The notes under the pieces were generated by a model. It did not search any database. It was not told the origin of the DNA and saw only the letters and a list, made by a program, of their open reading frames with translations. Shown piece by piece: positions 1 through 8,222 of a stretch of DNA of 64,000 bases. The stretch lies in NCBI GenBank assembly GCA_963704535.1, contig OY969916.1, positions 3,844,001-3,908,000 of the forward strand, written 5' to 3'. The first letter of the stretch is position 1. Each line of letters opens with the position of its first letter. The translations under genes were made by a program, and so were the position numbers. The DNA is from G963704535 sp963704535 (lineage in GTDB: Bacteria > Chloroflexota > Chloroflexia > Chloroflexales > Roseiflexaceae).

Positions 1-654
1 ATCTAAGAGACAGGTAGTACTATCAAGATATGCTTCCAGCGTATGCAGCCATGCCGAAGTAAGAGAAATCGCATGAGCCACATTGTAGTCAGAACTTAAA
101 AATTTGCCTGCCATATTAGATTGATTGTTTGTTTCGTAGGTAGCCATACGGAAACTAACTTCAATACTCGCGCGAGCACTGGCGATGGCATTGGCCAGGA
201 CGTTGGCGCGGGCACTGGCACGGTCGCTCTTTACGGTGCGGGCCAGGTCAGTGGCGCGGGCACTGGCGCGGGCAAGGGCGACAGCGATGTCGCTGACACG
301 GATATATTCGCTGGCACGGGCGAGATCGCTAGCGAGATCGCTGGTGACGTCGTTAGTGAATGCGCTGCTAAGGGCGGGACCATCGTCGCGGATGAGGGTA
401 TCGTAGCCGGTAGATATCAACTGCCATAGTGCCTGGGTCATTGCCATTGCACGCATGCTGTAGTACGAAGTCGAGCTTATGGATTGTTGATATTGGGCTG
501 CCCATTGCACGAAGGCAGTTAGCTCTTCACTGGTCTGTATCATTTCTTGCAATTGTACACACCATATGTTAAACAAGCGTGTAACATTGTGGTAGTCCAA
601 CATACTAGTGGTAAGCAGAATCACTTCACGCCATCGCTTATCTGCTGCATGGGA
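1..654 (-). pseudogene. NACHT NTPase, 3' part (split by IS; runs off the window)
   Basis: An open frame runs on the minus strand from 654 to base 1 without a stop. It is the continuation of the NACHT gene at 1622-2995. If the IS and one TA copy are removed, the frame passes from codon 458 straight into HAADKRWREVILLTTSML, a motif typical of the segment after the NACHT module (H..D.RWREV.LL). At about residues 557-630 of the rebuilt protein lies a degenerate Ala/Ser/Arg/Asp/Leu repeat (units such as ASDLA, ARASARA), probably a helical repeat or sensor region. The C-terminus lies outside the window. As it stands this half has no start codon or promoter of its own, so the protein is presumably not made intact. 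The frame match is seen directly. The sensor role is inference. Confidence 0.85.
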
Positions 655-656
655 TA

Positions 657-1621
657 GGCTCTTTCTGCCAATCCGCTTTCCGGTATCAAGCCGCTGCGGC
701 GGCATGCGAGAGGAGGCGAAGATAGCGTTCGATAAACGCCAGCTTGACCAGTCCCAAGTAGTTGAGTGCCAGCTTCTCGTAGCGCGTCGCGATCGCACGA
801 CACTCTTTCAGCCAGCCCACGCACTGCTCGATCGTAGAGCGACGGCGATACAGCACGCAATCATAGGTCACTGGGCGACCAGGTTTTGGTTTTCCACTGC
901 GCCGTTTGGGTGGAATGATTGGTTTGATACCACGCGAGCGCAACCAGTGGCGGATGCGCTGAGCGTCGTAGGCGCGGTCGGCCGCCAAGCGACGTGGTCG
1001 TCGTCGGATGCGTCCGCTAGCGCGTGGGATGGCCACCTGCTCCATCACGGTTTCGACCTGTGTTGATTCGTGAGTTTGCCCAGGCGTGAGACAGACATCG
1101 AGCGGCACGCCGTTGCCGTCACTCAGCAGATGGATTTTGGTGCTAAAGCCACCCACCGATCGTCCGAGTGCGTGGTTGCCGGGTTCGGAGTTGCCGTCAG
1201 GTCCGCTTTTTTCGGCTCCAGCAGCGGCGCGGTGGGCACGCACGATCGTGCTATCGAGCGACCATTGCTCCCAGTCGATAATGCCTTGTGCATCCAGTTT
1301 GGTTTGGAGCGTCTTGAGGATGCGATCCCAGATGCCGTTGCGGCGCCAGGTGGTGTAGCGGTCATAGATTGTTTTCCAGTTGCCATAGCGTTCAGGAATA
1401 TCGGGCCAGGGCGCGCCGGTGTGCAAACGCCAGAGGATGCCGTTGATAATCGGACGGTGCTCTTTGTAAGGATGACCAGTCTTGCCATCATTGGTCGGTA
1501 AATCTGGCTCAATCAGCGCATACTGTTCGTCAGTCAGTTCGTAGCGTGCCATCATTGCTCCGGTCTCATTATGGTAAACCTATAGTCTACCACAACCGCT
1601 ACCGGATTGTCAGAAAGAGCC
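657..1621 (-). mobile_element. IS5-family insertion sequence (965 bp)
   Basis: Near-perfect 19-bp terminal inverted repeats: GGCTCTTTCTGCCAATCCG at 657-675 and its complement with one mismatch at 1603-1621. The element is flanked by a TA duplication at 655-656 and 1622-1623, which is the target-site size of the IS427-like group of IS5. It carries one intact transposase on the minus strand, the same direction as the NACHT gene it interrupts. Intact ends, target duplication and a full-length transposase point to a recent insertion. Confidence 0.92.
686..1555 (-). CDS. IS5-family DDE transposase
   Basis: Transposase of 289 aa that catalyses cut-and-paste or copy movement of the surrounding element. 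The N-terminal ~85 residues match the DUF4096-type domain (YELTDEQYALIEPDLP, then GAPWPDIPERYG.W.TIY.R). The DDE_Tnp_1-type core shows the catalytic acids: D in SLDSTIVRAHR, D in AADRAYDA, and E in RRSTIEQCVGWLKECRAIA, so it is probably active. Two ATG codons stand in tandem at the start (1555 and 1552) and either may be used. The C-terminus is Ala-rich. The gene fills almost the whole space between the terminal repeats, as in single-ORF members of the family. No frameshift is needed, unlike the second IS5-type copy at 16.7 kb. Confidence 0.93.
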   Translation of the reverse strand: MMARYELTDEQYALIEPDLPTNDGKTGHPYKEHRPIINGILWRLHTGAPWPDIPERYGNWKTIYDRYTTWRRNGIWDRILKTLQTKLDAQGIIDWEQWSLDSTIVRAHRAAAGAEKSGPDGNSEPGNHALGRSVGGFSTKIHLLSDGNGVPLDVCLTPGQTHESTQVETVMEQVAIPRASGRIRRRPRRLAADRAYDAQRIRHWLRSRGIKPIIPPKRRSGKPKPGRPVTYDCVLYRRRSTIEQCVGWLKECRAIATRYEKLALNYLGLVKLAFIERYLRLLSHAAAAA

Positions 1622-2995
1622 TACAACACCGTACAATATAGATGCCTCTGAGTGATCAGCAATATAGCGGGCGGCAAAGTATTCGTGAAAGGTCAGATGC
1701 GAGAAGCTGTAGATGCCATGTGCTCGCTCAATTATCAGCCCGTGCTGCGCTTCAATTGCGCGTAACACTGCCTCCCCATCGATGTCTTCTGTAGCATCTA
1801 TCGGTGGCAATCGCCGAAGAAAGCGGACAATACACTCCACCAGCTTGCGCTTGTGCATAAACAGTTCGCCACGCTCGAACGTTTCGGCGGCGAGTTCCAT
1901 GAGCAGTTGGCGTTTGTAGCCAAGTGACAGTTTGCGGTAAACTGTATCGCGTTGAATACGACGTGAGCTATCCCACTTCTTTAGCAGCGCATCGATCGCC
2001 TCTTCGTAGAGTTCGGCCCGACGCCGTGGAAATGCCATTGTTTCTTCAAACGTAAGGCAAAGCATGGTAAGTAGCAGCGGTCGGCGGCTGAGATCACGTA
2101 AGCGATCGTTTTCCGGCTGGTTGAATGCTTTCCAAAATGCCGCGTATGTATCCTCGTCGTCTTGAAACCAGCGTGCAACGAAGGTTTGCACCTGTTCATG
2201 TGTGAAGTCCGCCAATTCGCAGTAACTAAATCCCTCAAACGTGTAATCGGTGGCCGCTGCTCGGCACGTAATCACGACACGAGTTTTGCCGTATTGCATG
2301 GCAAAGTCACGTACAGAATTGATGATCAGATCTCGTGCGCCACCTTCGAGATTGACCTCGTCCAGCCCGTCGAAGAGCACAATCGCCTTCCCTTCTTCGA
2401 GGATACGTTCGACGAACGGCTGTGCATCGGGGAAACCGCAGATCGCGAACTGACGCACCATGAAAGGAAGCAGGTCGGTCTTGGCGTCTGACCAGACCTT
2501 GAGGGAGACAAAGATGGGGATAGTATCCAGCTTCCCTCTAATCGCCTGGTCGACTAGGTATTTGAGAAATGTTGTTTTGCCCGAGCCAGGTTGCCCCAGA
2601 ATAAACAATCTGCTCTGTGCTCGCACCAAGTCGATGCCAGGATGCCGTTTTTGGTTTTGCTCAGGTAGAACCTCAGTCTGCGTTTGCTTTTGAAGCTCCT
2701 CGATCCCATGACGCCGCCACGCGATCGGCTTATCGAGGAGATAGAGGTCCGTGAAGATATTATTGAGCGGGACTGGCTTGCTCATGCCGAAGATTTGCAT
2801 AGCCCCGTACTGCTGGTGCAGCTCTCGGCGGTAGGTACGTGAGGCGAGAACCCAGTCAACACGTTCCCAGCCTGCCTCTTTGATCTCCTCGGCGTGTTTC
2901 CTCAGGCACTTGACGAGCCAGCCGACGACGTCTTTGCCATAGTTTTCCCAAGCCCAGACACCTACGGGTATTAGAAAGGACTCGATACCAGTCAT
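1622..2995 (-). pseudogene. NACHT-domain STAND NTPase, 5' part (interrupted)
   Basis: Codes for residues 1-458 of a NACHT protein before the reading frame enters the IS5 element, which adds only Gly-Ser-Phe and a stop. After an N-terminal ~120-residue segment without a recognised effector comes the NACHT module: Walker A GQPGSGKTT (about residues 133-141), Walker B with the family acidic run IVLFDGLDEV (about 205-214), and sensor-1 type VVITCRAA (about 240). A winged-helix-like part with LLTMLCLTFEE and the SFSHLTFHEYFAARYIA motif follows. NACHT STAND proteins in bacteria are often anti-phage sensors or regulators. That role is family knowledge, not shown here. It lies divergent from a recombinase in a mobile region, a usual place for defence genes. 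The insertion probably inactivates it. Confidence 0.85.
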
Positions 2996-3087
2996 CGGCG
3001 TGCTCCTCGTAACAGTGCGGATGGGTCTAATGATAGCACTCCGCGCAAGAGGGACCAGCCACGCAGGGGAGCGAAGCCCCTAACCAG

Positions 3088-3244
3088 AGCTGACTGTTAC
3101 CCATATCTTCCAGACGTGAGCAGAATGGGCTGGATCAACAGGAAATGGCCCTGAAGTGGGGTCGTGCAAGCAGCAGTTACCTGACAAACAGCCCACTTAC
3201 GCGCCAAATCCATCACCTAGAAAACATATGGGTAATAGTCAGCT
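3088..3244. repeat. MITE-like element (157 bp) with 19-bp TIRs and target duplication
   Basis: AGCTGACTGTTACCCATAT at 3088-3106 is repeated in inverted orientation at 3226-3244 with one mismatch. Directly outside both ends stands AACCAG (3082-3087 and 3245-3250), which fits a target-site duplication. The interior (~120 bp) has no ORF. This is the structure of a non-autonomous miniature transposon. It does not share ends with the four full IS copies in this window. Confidence 0.7.
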
Positions 3245-3333
3245 AACCAGAGAGGGGAAGATAGAACGACCGATTCTGTGTCGTGGGTTCCCATAATACC
3301 TGTTCCTGGTACCACTCCGTGTGAGATTGCCCA

Positions 3334-3363
3334 TAGACACGCGGCAGACTGGTTCCATATAAT
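3334..3363 (+). promoter_or_regulatory. sigma70-type promoter of the tyrosine recombinase
   Basis: TAGACA at 3334-3339 and TATAAT at 3358-3363 with an 18-bp spacer, about 100 bp before the recombinase start codon. The -10 box lies inside the left arm of a palindrome (3348-3392). Confidence 0.5.
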
Positions 3364-3392
3364 AGGAAAATACCGGTGTTATTGGAACCAGT
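3348..3392. promoter_or_regulatory. Palindrome overlapping the recombinase promoter (operator candidate)
   Basis: ACTGGTTCCATAT (3348-3360) and TATTGGAACCAGT (3380-3392) form inverted arms of 12-13 bp separated by about 19 bp. The left arm overlaps the -10 box and the right arm lies past the likely transcription start. This is the usual place for a repressor site. A short T run after the right arm also allows an attenuator reading. Regulation is inferred from position only. Confidence 0.5.
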
Positions 3393-3459
3393 TTTTGCCG
3401 ACATTTCTGTTTGTATCCCCTGCCCGGCGGTGCTAGGATACGGAGAGACCAAACGATCT

Positions 3460-4341
3460 ATGACAGAGACAACCCTTTCCCTTGAACAAGCCCTCGCTGA
3501 TTTTCTCAAAGCCCTGGCGGGCAAGAATAGAAGTGTCGCAACTATCAGCGCCTACCGAACCGACAGCCACCAGTTTATCACTTGGCTGCATGAGAACAAC
3601 ATGGTCGTGCTCTCCCCTGTCCAGGTCGAGCGGGCCGACATCACCGACTATATGGCCTCCCTTGCCGAACGCAAGCTCTCCGGCGTCTCCAGAGCACGGA
3701 AAGTCGCCGCCCTCAGAGAGTATTTCCGCTATCTTGCAGAGCATGAGCGTATCAGCAAGTCACCGATGACCGGCGTTGAGACGCCCAGACGGGAGAAGCA
3801 CAGCCGAACGGCCTTGACCCGCGACGAATACAGCCTACTTCTCTCCCTCGCCGGTGCCAGCATCCGCGACTATGCCATTGTGCAAGTCTTCCTTCAGACC
3901 GGCCTGCGCGTCTCTGAGTTAGTCGCACTCCGCATTGACGATGTTGACCTCACGAGCCGTGTGCTCCACGTTCGCGCCGGCAAAGGAATGGCTGCGCGCA
4001 GTATTGAACTGGAGCGCAAAGCGACCCAGGCAATCAAGAATTACCTGGCCACCCGGTCAACCATCGCGGATGACCAGCTCTTTCTGAACCGCGACAATGA
4101 GCCAATCTCCGGGCGAGGTGTCAGAAAGCTCGTGACAAAATACCTTCGTCTGGCCGGCATCAAGAAGAAGGCGAGCTGCCACTCGCTCAGACACACCTTT
4201 GCCACGGCCAAAGCCCAGCAAGGCATCAGCGCCTACCGGCTCAAAGAGTGGCTCGGCCACCAGTCTCTTGAGACGACCCAAATCTATATTCACCTGTCCA
4301 AACAGAACGCAGCCAGAGAAATGGAGCAAACGAGCTTATGA
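3460..4341 (+). CDS. XerC/XerD-like tyrosine recombinase/integrase
   Basis: Phage-integrase family recombinase of 293 aa that cuts and rejoins DNA at specific sites through a covalent 3'-phosphotyrosine. The N-terminal SAM-like core-binding domain spans roughly residues 1-95. The catalytic domain shows Arg in LQTGLRVSELVALR, Lys in RAGKGMAARSIEL, H-x-x-R in CHSLRHTFAT, His in LGHQSLETTQIY, and a C-terminal Tyr (YIHLS), so the set is complete. The ATG at 3460 is chosen because GGAGAG stands about 10 nt upstream. An in-frame upstream start at 3376 would fall inside the palindrome. The size is that of XerC/D, but its place beside IS copies and a disrupted NACHT gene suggests an accessory integrase. 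The stop overlaps the next gene by ATGA. Confidence 0.9.
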   Translation: MTETTLSLEQALADFLKALAGKNRSVATISAYRTDSHQFITWLHENNMVVLSPVQVERADITDYMASLAERKLSGVSRARKVAALREYFRYLAEHERISKSPMTGVETPRREKHSRTALTRDEYSLLLSLAGASIRDYAIVQVFLQTGLRVSELVALRIDDVDLTSRVLHVRAGKGMAARSIELERKATQAIKNYLATRSTIADDQLFLNRDNEPISGRGVRKLVTKYLRLAGIKKKASCHSLRHTFATAKAQQGISAYRLKEWLGHQSLETTQIYIHLSKQNAAREMEQTSL

Positions 4342-4562
4342 CGGCATACCGGACATCAATGACAACCTGTTCCTCGATCTCCGCAGCAGCACAAGCCGCG
4401 AAGGCCCGGCGGCAAGCGGTGTTACGAAGGGTCCAAGCACAGCGAGCGATAGCACATAAACGGACAGTTGCAGACTGGATGAGAGACGGGCTGGTGATAA
4501 CGGGCAGCGAGTTGAGAGATAAGTATGTAGTTGGCAGACGTGCTGCTGGACAGCGCATATGA
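4338..4562 (+). CDS. Small basic protein translationally coupled to the recombinase
   Basis: Hypothetical protein of 74 aa. Its ATG overlaps the recombinase stop codon (ATGA at 4338-4341), the classic arrangement for coupled translation, which is the main reason to believe it. The sequence is rich in Ala and Arg (AAAQAAKARRQAVLRRVQAQR), followed by a possible DNA-contact helix (TVADWMRDGLVITGSELRDKYVVG) that resembles the early helices of excisionase or MerR-type proteins. An excisionase-like accessory role is inference only. No family was recognised. Confidence 0.5.
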   Translation: MTAYRTSMTTCSSISAAAQAAKARRQAVLRRVQAQRAIAHKRTVADWMRDGLVITGSELRDKYVVGRRAAGQRI

Positions 4563-4931
4563 GATACCTCCCTCCCAATCACTTCACTCCATCCACGCAC
4601 CACACTTGATCCCTGGTGTATACTAGAGATGCAGGAGTCACACTCCCACATACTCCTCGTTCGCTTTCACTGAACTTCGTTACAGCCACACGGTCTACCC
4701 CTGCGGCAGAGTGGGAGAGTTAGGCAGTGCAATGTGGCACATGCACCGCCTGAAGAGGAGTCGTGCACGGGCGAGGCCACCAAGAGTTGTCAAGGAAACG
4801 CTTGACACTCAGATCGCGTTTTACGGCTTTCTGATGGGTTTTACACTGCAAACTAATACTAGAAGGAATCTGTGTCAATGGCTAGAGCAAGCAGTAACAG
4901 CAAACAATTAGCCCCGAACGATGCCCATCTA
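4563..4931. other. Non-coding stretch before the IS701-type element
   Basis: No convincing gene, promoter or terminator is seen here. A 66-codon frame at 4711-4911 has no ribosome binding site and no protein-like composition, and is left out. Confidence 0.5.
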
Positions 4932-6261
4932 ACTGTAGTTTTGCAAAGTTGAACCACACGCGCTCCTGTAGTAGGATAGCCCCATGCGGATCCGTGCCAG
5001 ATGAATCACCACCAGGAGCGGGTATGCCAGCGATTGTTGAGTTCCCAAGCGTCGTGCAAGACCTCCTGGTCCAATACGCAGACCTGTTTGCCAACCAGCC
5101 CGAGCGCCAGCACTTCGCTGAGTATCTGACCGGCCTGTTCATTGCTGAACGCAAAACCGTCAGCGGTATCAACCGCGAGTTTGCAGTCACGACAGACCAG
5201 TCCTGCCTGAACCGCTGGATCACTGAGGTTGAGTGGGAGGAAAAGGCGCTCAACCAGCGGCGCCTCGAGCTGCTGCAACGCGACTCTGCCACCCACTACA
5301 CCAAGAATGGCGTCATCGCGATTGATAACACCCTCATCGATCACGACGGCAAGCTGATTGAAGATGTCGGCTGGTTCTGGGATCATGCTGAGAAGCGGCA
5401 CCTGATTGCCCACGACTACTTGATCGCCAACTACGTCTGCGCTTCCGGCAAGCACTATCCGCTGGAGTTCCGCCGCTTTCGCAAGAAGGACACCTGTGCC
5501 GCCACAGGCAGTCTCTTCAAGAACCACACCGTCCTGTGTCAAGAACTGGTCGATTGGGTCGTGGAACAGAACATACCGGGCGATTTCACCTTCGATAGTT
5601 ACTTCACCCATGCCGACATTCTCAACCACATCGACGGTTATGGCCGCAATTACGTCGGTGATCTGAAGTTCAATCGTACTATCAACGTCGATGGACGCGA
5701 CTGGAAAGCCAGTGAATGGGTGAAGGCCGAACTGGGACCGCTGTGTCGGCGCAAAACGACCGTCGACGGCAAAGAGCAATGGTACTTCACCAAAAGTATT
5801 CGCATTCCGGGCGTCACGCACACGGTGCGGATTGTGGTGCTGTGGAAAGGGCAACGGGATGCCGAACCACGCAAGATCTTGATTACCAATCGCACCTATT
5901 GGGAAGTGCATCGCATCCTCAAGACGTATCGCAAACGCTGGACAGGAACGGAGACCTTCCATCGGGACGGGAAGCAGCATCTCGGCATGGGCGATTGTCA
6001 GCTCAGGAAGGGCGAGAGCCAGACACGGCATATGTATCTCGTATTCCTGGCGTACAGCGCCTTGATGACCCAGTTGCGGCACGACCGTGCGCAGGAATGG
6101 GCTCAGGCACGCCTAATGACCATCGGCAAGTCCTGTTGCGCCATGTCTCGCGAGACCTTGGGCAAAACGATCGCCTGGGTGGTTGAGCAGGTTCAGCAAG
6201 GGCAGAGTCTGTCCGATATCAAGGCCCATTTGGCCCTACCCTAACTTTGCAAAACTACAGT
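4932..6261 (+). mobile_element. IS701-type insertion sequence (1,330 bp)
   Basis: Perfect 19-bp terminal inverted repeats: ACTGTAGTTTTGCAAAGTT at 4932-4950 and its exact complement at 6243-6261. One full-length transposase lies between them and its stop codon falls inside the right repeat. No flanking duplication is apparent (left flank CATCTA, right flank AGACAG), so one end may have been rearranged after insertion. Confidence 0.9.
5024..6244 (+). CDS. IS701-type transposase (DDE_5-like)
   Basis: Transposase of 406 aa. The N-terminal part (LLVQYADLFANQPERQHFAEYLTGLF, quoted in part) is the typical start of IS701/DDE_5-like enzymes. Catalytic acids are visible in AIDNTLIDHDG (first Asp), FTFDSYFTHADIL (second Asp) and TGTETFHRDGKQHLG (Glu). 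The start at 5024 is preferred because AGGAGCGGG lies just upstream. The longer frame from 4949 begins inside the terminal repeat. All catalytic positions are present and there is no frameshift, so it is likely functional. It is related at a distance to the transposase at 9.4 kb (the same FRDLFAN/LTGL pattern), but the ends of the two elements differ. Confidence 0.92.
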   Translation: MPAIVEFPSVVQDLLVQYADLFANQPERQHFAEYLTGLFIAERKTVSGINREFAVTTDQSCLNRWITEVEWEEKALNQRRLELLQRDSATHYTKNGVIAIDNTLIDHDGKLIEDVGWFWDHAEKRHLIAHDYLIANYVCASGKHYPLEFRRFRKKDTCAATGSLFKNHTVLCQELVDWVVEQNIPGDFTFDSYFTHADILNHIDGYGRNYVGDLKFNRTINVDGRDWKASEWVKAELGPLCRRKTTVDGKEQWYFTKSIRIPGVTHTVRIVVLWKGQRDAEPRKILITNRTYWEVHRILKTYRKRWTGTETFHRDGKQHLGMGDCQLRKGESQTRHMYLVFLAYSALMTQLRHDRAQEWAQARLMTIGKSCCAMSRETLGKTIAWVVEQVQQGQSLSDIKAHLALP

Positions 6262-6317
6262 AGACAGTAGGTGGTTGGGAACGATCGAATAATCTCTTAC
6301 TATACAAGGAGGGACAC

Positions 6318-6731
6318 ATGCGTCACAAATCCATTTTCCTCGCCTTGGCTCTTGCCATGCTCATCGGCTCGGTTTTGATGCTTGGTACACCTACGCAGAG
6401 GGCATATGCCTCTGCACAGAAGACATATATCTCAAGCTGTCGTAATCTTGGGGTATATACCGATTGGTACAACAATAAACCATCAATCTACATCTGGAAC
6501 GGAGCAGTACGCCCTGTCCCATCGAAAATGAGTATCAGCTTCTATGGCCCATTCGGATGGGAGCCTGTCCCATCTCCAAGCGATTGGGGTGTGCGTACTG
6601 ATGCTCCCCAGGTCGAAAATAGGAATGGATGGTATATCTACTTCATCGCAACAAGATGGATCTACTTGACAACACCCCATTCACTGTTTTGGAACGATGA
6701 TTGGCGATGGAGAGTGACGTATTGTAGCTAA
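6318..6731 (+). CDS. Small secreted tryptophan-rich protein
   Basis: Unknown protein of 137 aa. A strong Shine-Dalgarno (AAGGAGGG) sits before the ATG. Residues 1-32 form a Sec signal peptide (basic start, long hydrophobic core, AYASA cleavage region). The mature part is rich in Trp, Tyr and Pro (for example FYGPFGWEP, SPSDWG, RWIY, FWNDDWRWRV) and has two Cys, one near its start and one at the C-terminus, that could form a disulfide. It is a single-gene unit closed by a terminator at 6756. The mature protein shows a weak pattern likeness (GP...P..WG) to the secreted protein at 8223. No function is proposed. Confidence 0.75.
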   Translation: MRHKSIFLALALAMLIGSVLMLGTPTQRAYASAQKTYISSCRNLGVYTDWYNNKPSIYIWNGAVRPVPSKMSISFYGPFGWEPVPSPSDWGVRTDAPQVENRNGWYIYFIATRWIYLTTPHSLFWNDDWRWRVTYCS

Positions 6732-6755
6732 TATCGGCCTCAAATAGAATTATCG

Positions 6756-6784
6756 AAAGGGGGTGTGTGAAACACCTCCTTTTT
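6756..6784 (+). terminator. Rho-independent terminator
   Basis: An 11-bp stem (AAAGGGGGTGT / ACACCTCCTTT, one G-U pair) with a 5-nt loop and a following T run, 25 nt after the secreted-protein stop. Confidence 0.85.
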
Positions 6785-6975
6785 GCACCCAGATCGGTGT
6801 TTATACTTCTTGTTAAGCGTCAATAACTTCCTGTATCGAGTTGTCAAATTATGTAACTTTAATTATAGCAAACCTACCAGAGTCGTAAAAGGGAGTATGG
6901 GGTAGCTCCCACAGAAACCATCCCTCACTTTACAACTCAGATAGGAATGCTATATAATGACATTTATTCACAAAT

Positions 6976-7365
6976 ATGTCAATTAATTTGCTGAAGTCCA
7001 CAAGAAAAGCCTTCTTTCTGTTTATTATAATCTGGTATTCGTTATTAGTTCCTTCATATTATGCTTACGGAATAATGCCCATTGTACACATGGGTCAGCG
7101 GTCATGGCCTCTCTATTTCTTCTTGATGGATGCATTCGCCTTAATTTCAGCCGTTTTTGTAATATTAATAATCACAATAGATTATTATAAAAGGAGACGT
7201 CTTTCTTCTGAGTGGATTATTCTAATTTTACTATTGATTCATCCTCTTGTTACAACTTACATGACTTACGTGGATTTGACCACAAAACTATGTAATACAT
7301 ATGCTTGCAAATCAGCTATCCCTAGCCCAGACTTAAGATCAATATATTTCAGTTGGGAAAAATAA
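6976..7365 (+). CDS. Small membrane protein, three predicted TM helices
   Basis: Unknown protein of 129 aa with three hydrophobic segments: about residues 12-34 (FFLFIIIWYSLLVPSYYAYG), 46-66 (LYFFLMDAFALISAVFVILI) and 79-98 (WIILILLLIHPLVTTYM). Between the second and third is a basic loop (DYYKRRR). The ribosome binding site is weak. The DNA is markedly AT-rich compared with the GC-rich core of the window, so it was probably acquired by transfer. No family was recognised. Confidence 0.55.
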   Translation: MSINLLKSTRKAFFLFIIIWYSLLVPSYYAYGIMPIVHMGQRSWPLYFFLMDAFALISAVFVILIITIDYYKRRRLSSEWIILILLLIHPLVTTYMTYVDLTTKLCNTYACKSAIPSPDLRSIYFSWEK

Positions 7366-7408
7366 TAGAGTTTATCGAGATTTAGGTTAACAGTTGACAT
7401 GGCGATAA

Positions 7409-7993
7409 GTGCATTCGCAGATTGTGATGGCGCAACAGATTACGACATCGTGGATATTGTTGGACGCGGAGGCGGATTTGTCACATCACAATTACGCAGC
7501 GTTTGACGCTACTAATGATGTTGTAGATTACAGTTGTGTTCGATTGCTACCCGCCCCTCTGGCGTGTCGCACCTGGGCTTCCTATGTGGAAGTTATGCTC
7601 TTGGATAACGTTTTAAACCATGTAACAGTTTCTTTACCGTATCGCTTCAAACCCACTACAAGCATGCTCTTGCCATCACACGGGAGCATCACTAGAGACA
7701 TACAGCGCGTGCATCAAGTGGCGGCAAAACATATTGTCGCGGAGCATACCCAGGCGATAAAAGCAAAGACAGCAGCATCGCCGATCAACGATGTCTATGG
7801 TCACGAACATGAGGAATTCTGTCGCCACACCGCTGCTACCCTGGCGAGTCTGAACGGGAAGGGCATCCACGCCGATGCCTCAGTAGATAAAGTCAGGGTG
7901 AAAGGCCCCGCTATCCCTAAGTATAGGTGCATCTCATCCCTAAATACCCTACATAACGATAGTTCTCAACGAGCTAAAACAACGATAGCATGA
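7409..7993 (+). CDS. Hypothetical protein, doubtful
   Basis: Open frame of 194 codons with a GTG start and no clear ribosome binding site. The product has a mixed composition with some His-rich parts (VYGHEHEEFCRH) and no signal peptide or known motif. It fills an otherwise empty space between two secreted-protein genes. It may be a decayed gene or chance. Confidence 0.25.
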   Translation: MHSQIVMAQQITTSWILLDAEADLSHHNYAAFDATNDVVDYSCVRLLPAPLACRTWASYVEVMLLDNVLNHVTVSLPYRFKPTTSMLLPSHGSITRDIQRVHQVAAKHIVAEHTQAIKAKTAASPINDVYGHEHEEFCRHTAATLASLNGKGIHADASVDKVRVKGPAIPKYRCISSLNTLHNDSSQRAKTTIA

Positions 7994-8222
7994 TGTCGCT
8001 ACCAGAGCGATCTGTCAAGCCTTCTGTGGGGAAATCTTTGAGCTACTGGTTCGATATGTAACAAGAAAGGAGGCATCCACATTACCCATACGAAGGGAGC
8101 ACAGCTCGTCACTGGCAGCAAGTTCAAGAGTATAACAGCGAAGGAGTAAGGTACGAGGCAAGTCTCGCTCAGATATCGCGGAGCGATGCTTATCCACTCT
8201 CTACACAATAAGGAGGTACCCC

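Noticed and set aside
180..345. Short repeats as a possible CRISPR array
   Set aside because: Units are 6-15 bp, imperfect and continuous, with no spacers; they code for a protein repeat. No CRISPR array was seen anywhere in the window.
121..429. Plus-strand Gly/Ala/Thr-repeat frames
   Set aside because: They are mirror frames of the Ala/Ser/Arg repeat of the NACHT gene on the minus strand, which joins in frame with a conserved motif.
4711..4911. 66-codon plus-strand frame before the IS701-type element
   Set aside because: No start signals and no protein-like features.
5006..6082. 358-codon frame opposite the IS701-type transposase
   Set aside because: Shadow frame; the plus strand has the full DDE set.
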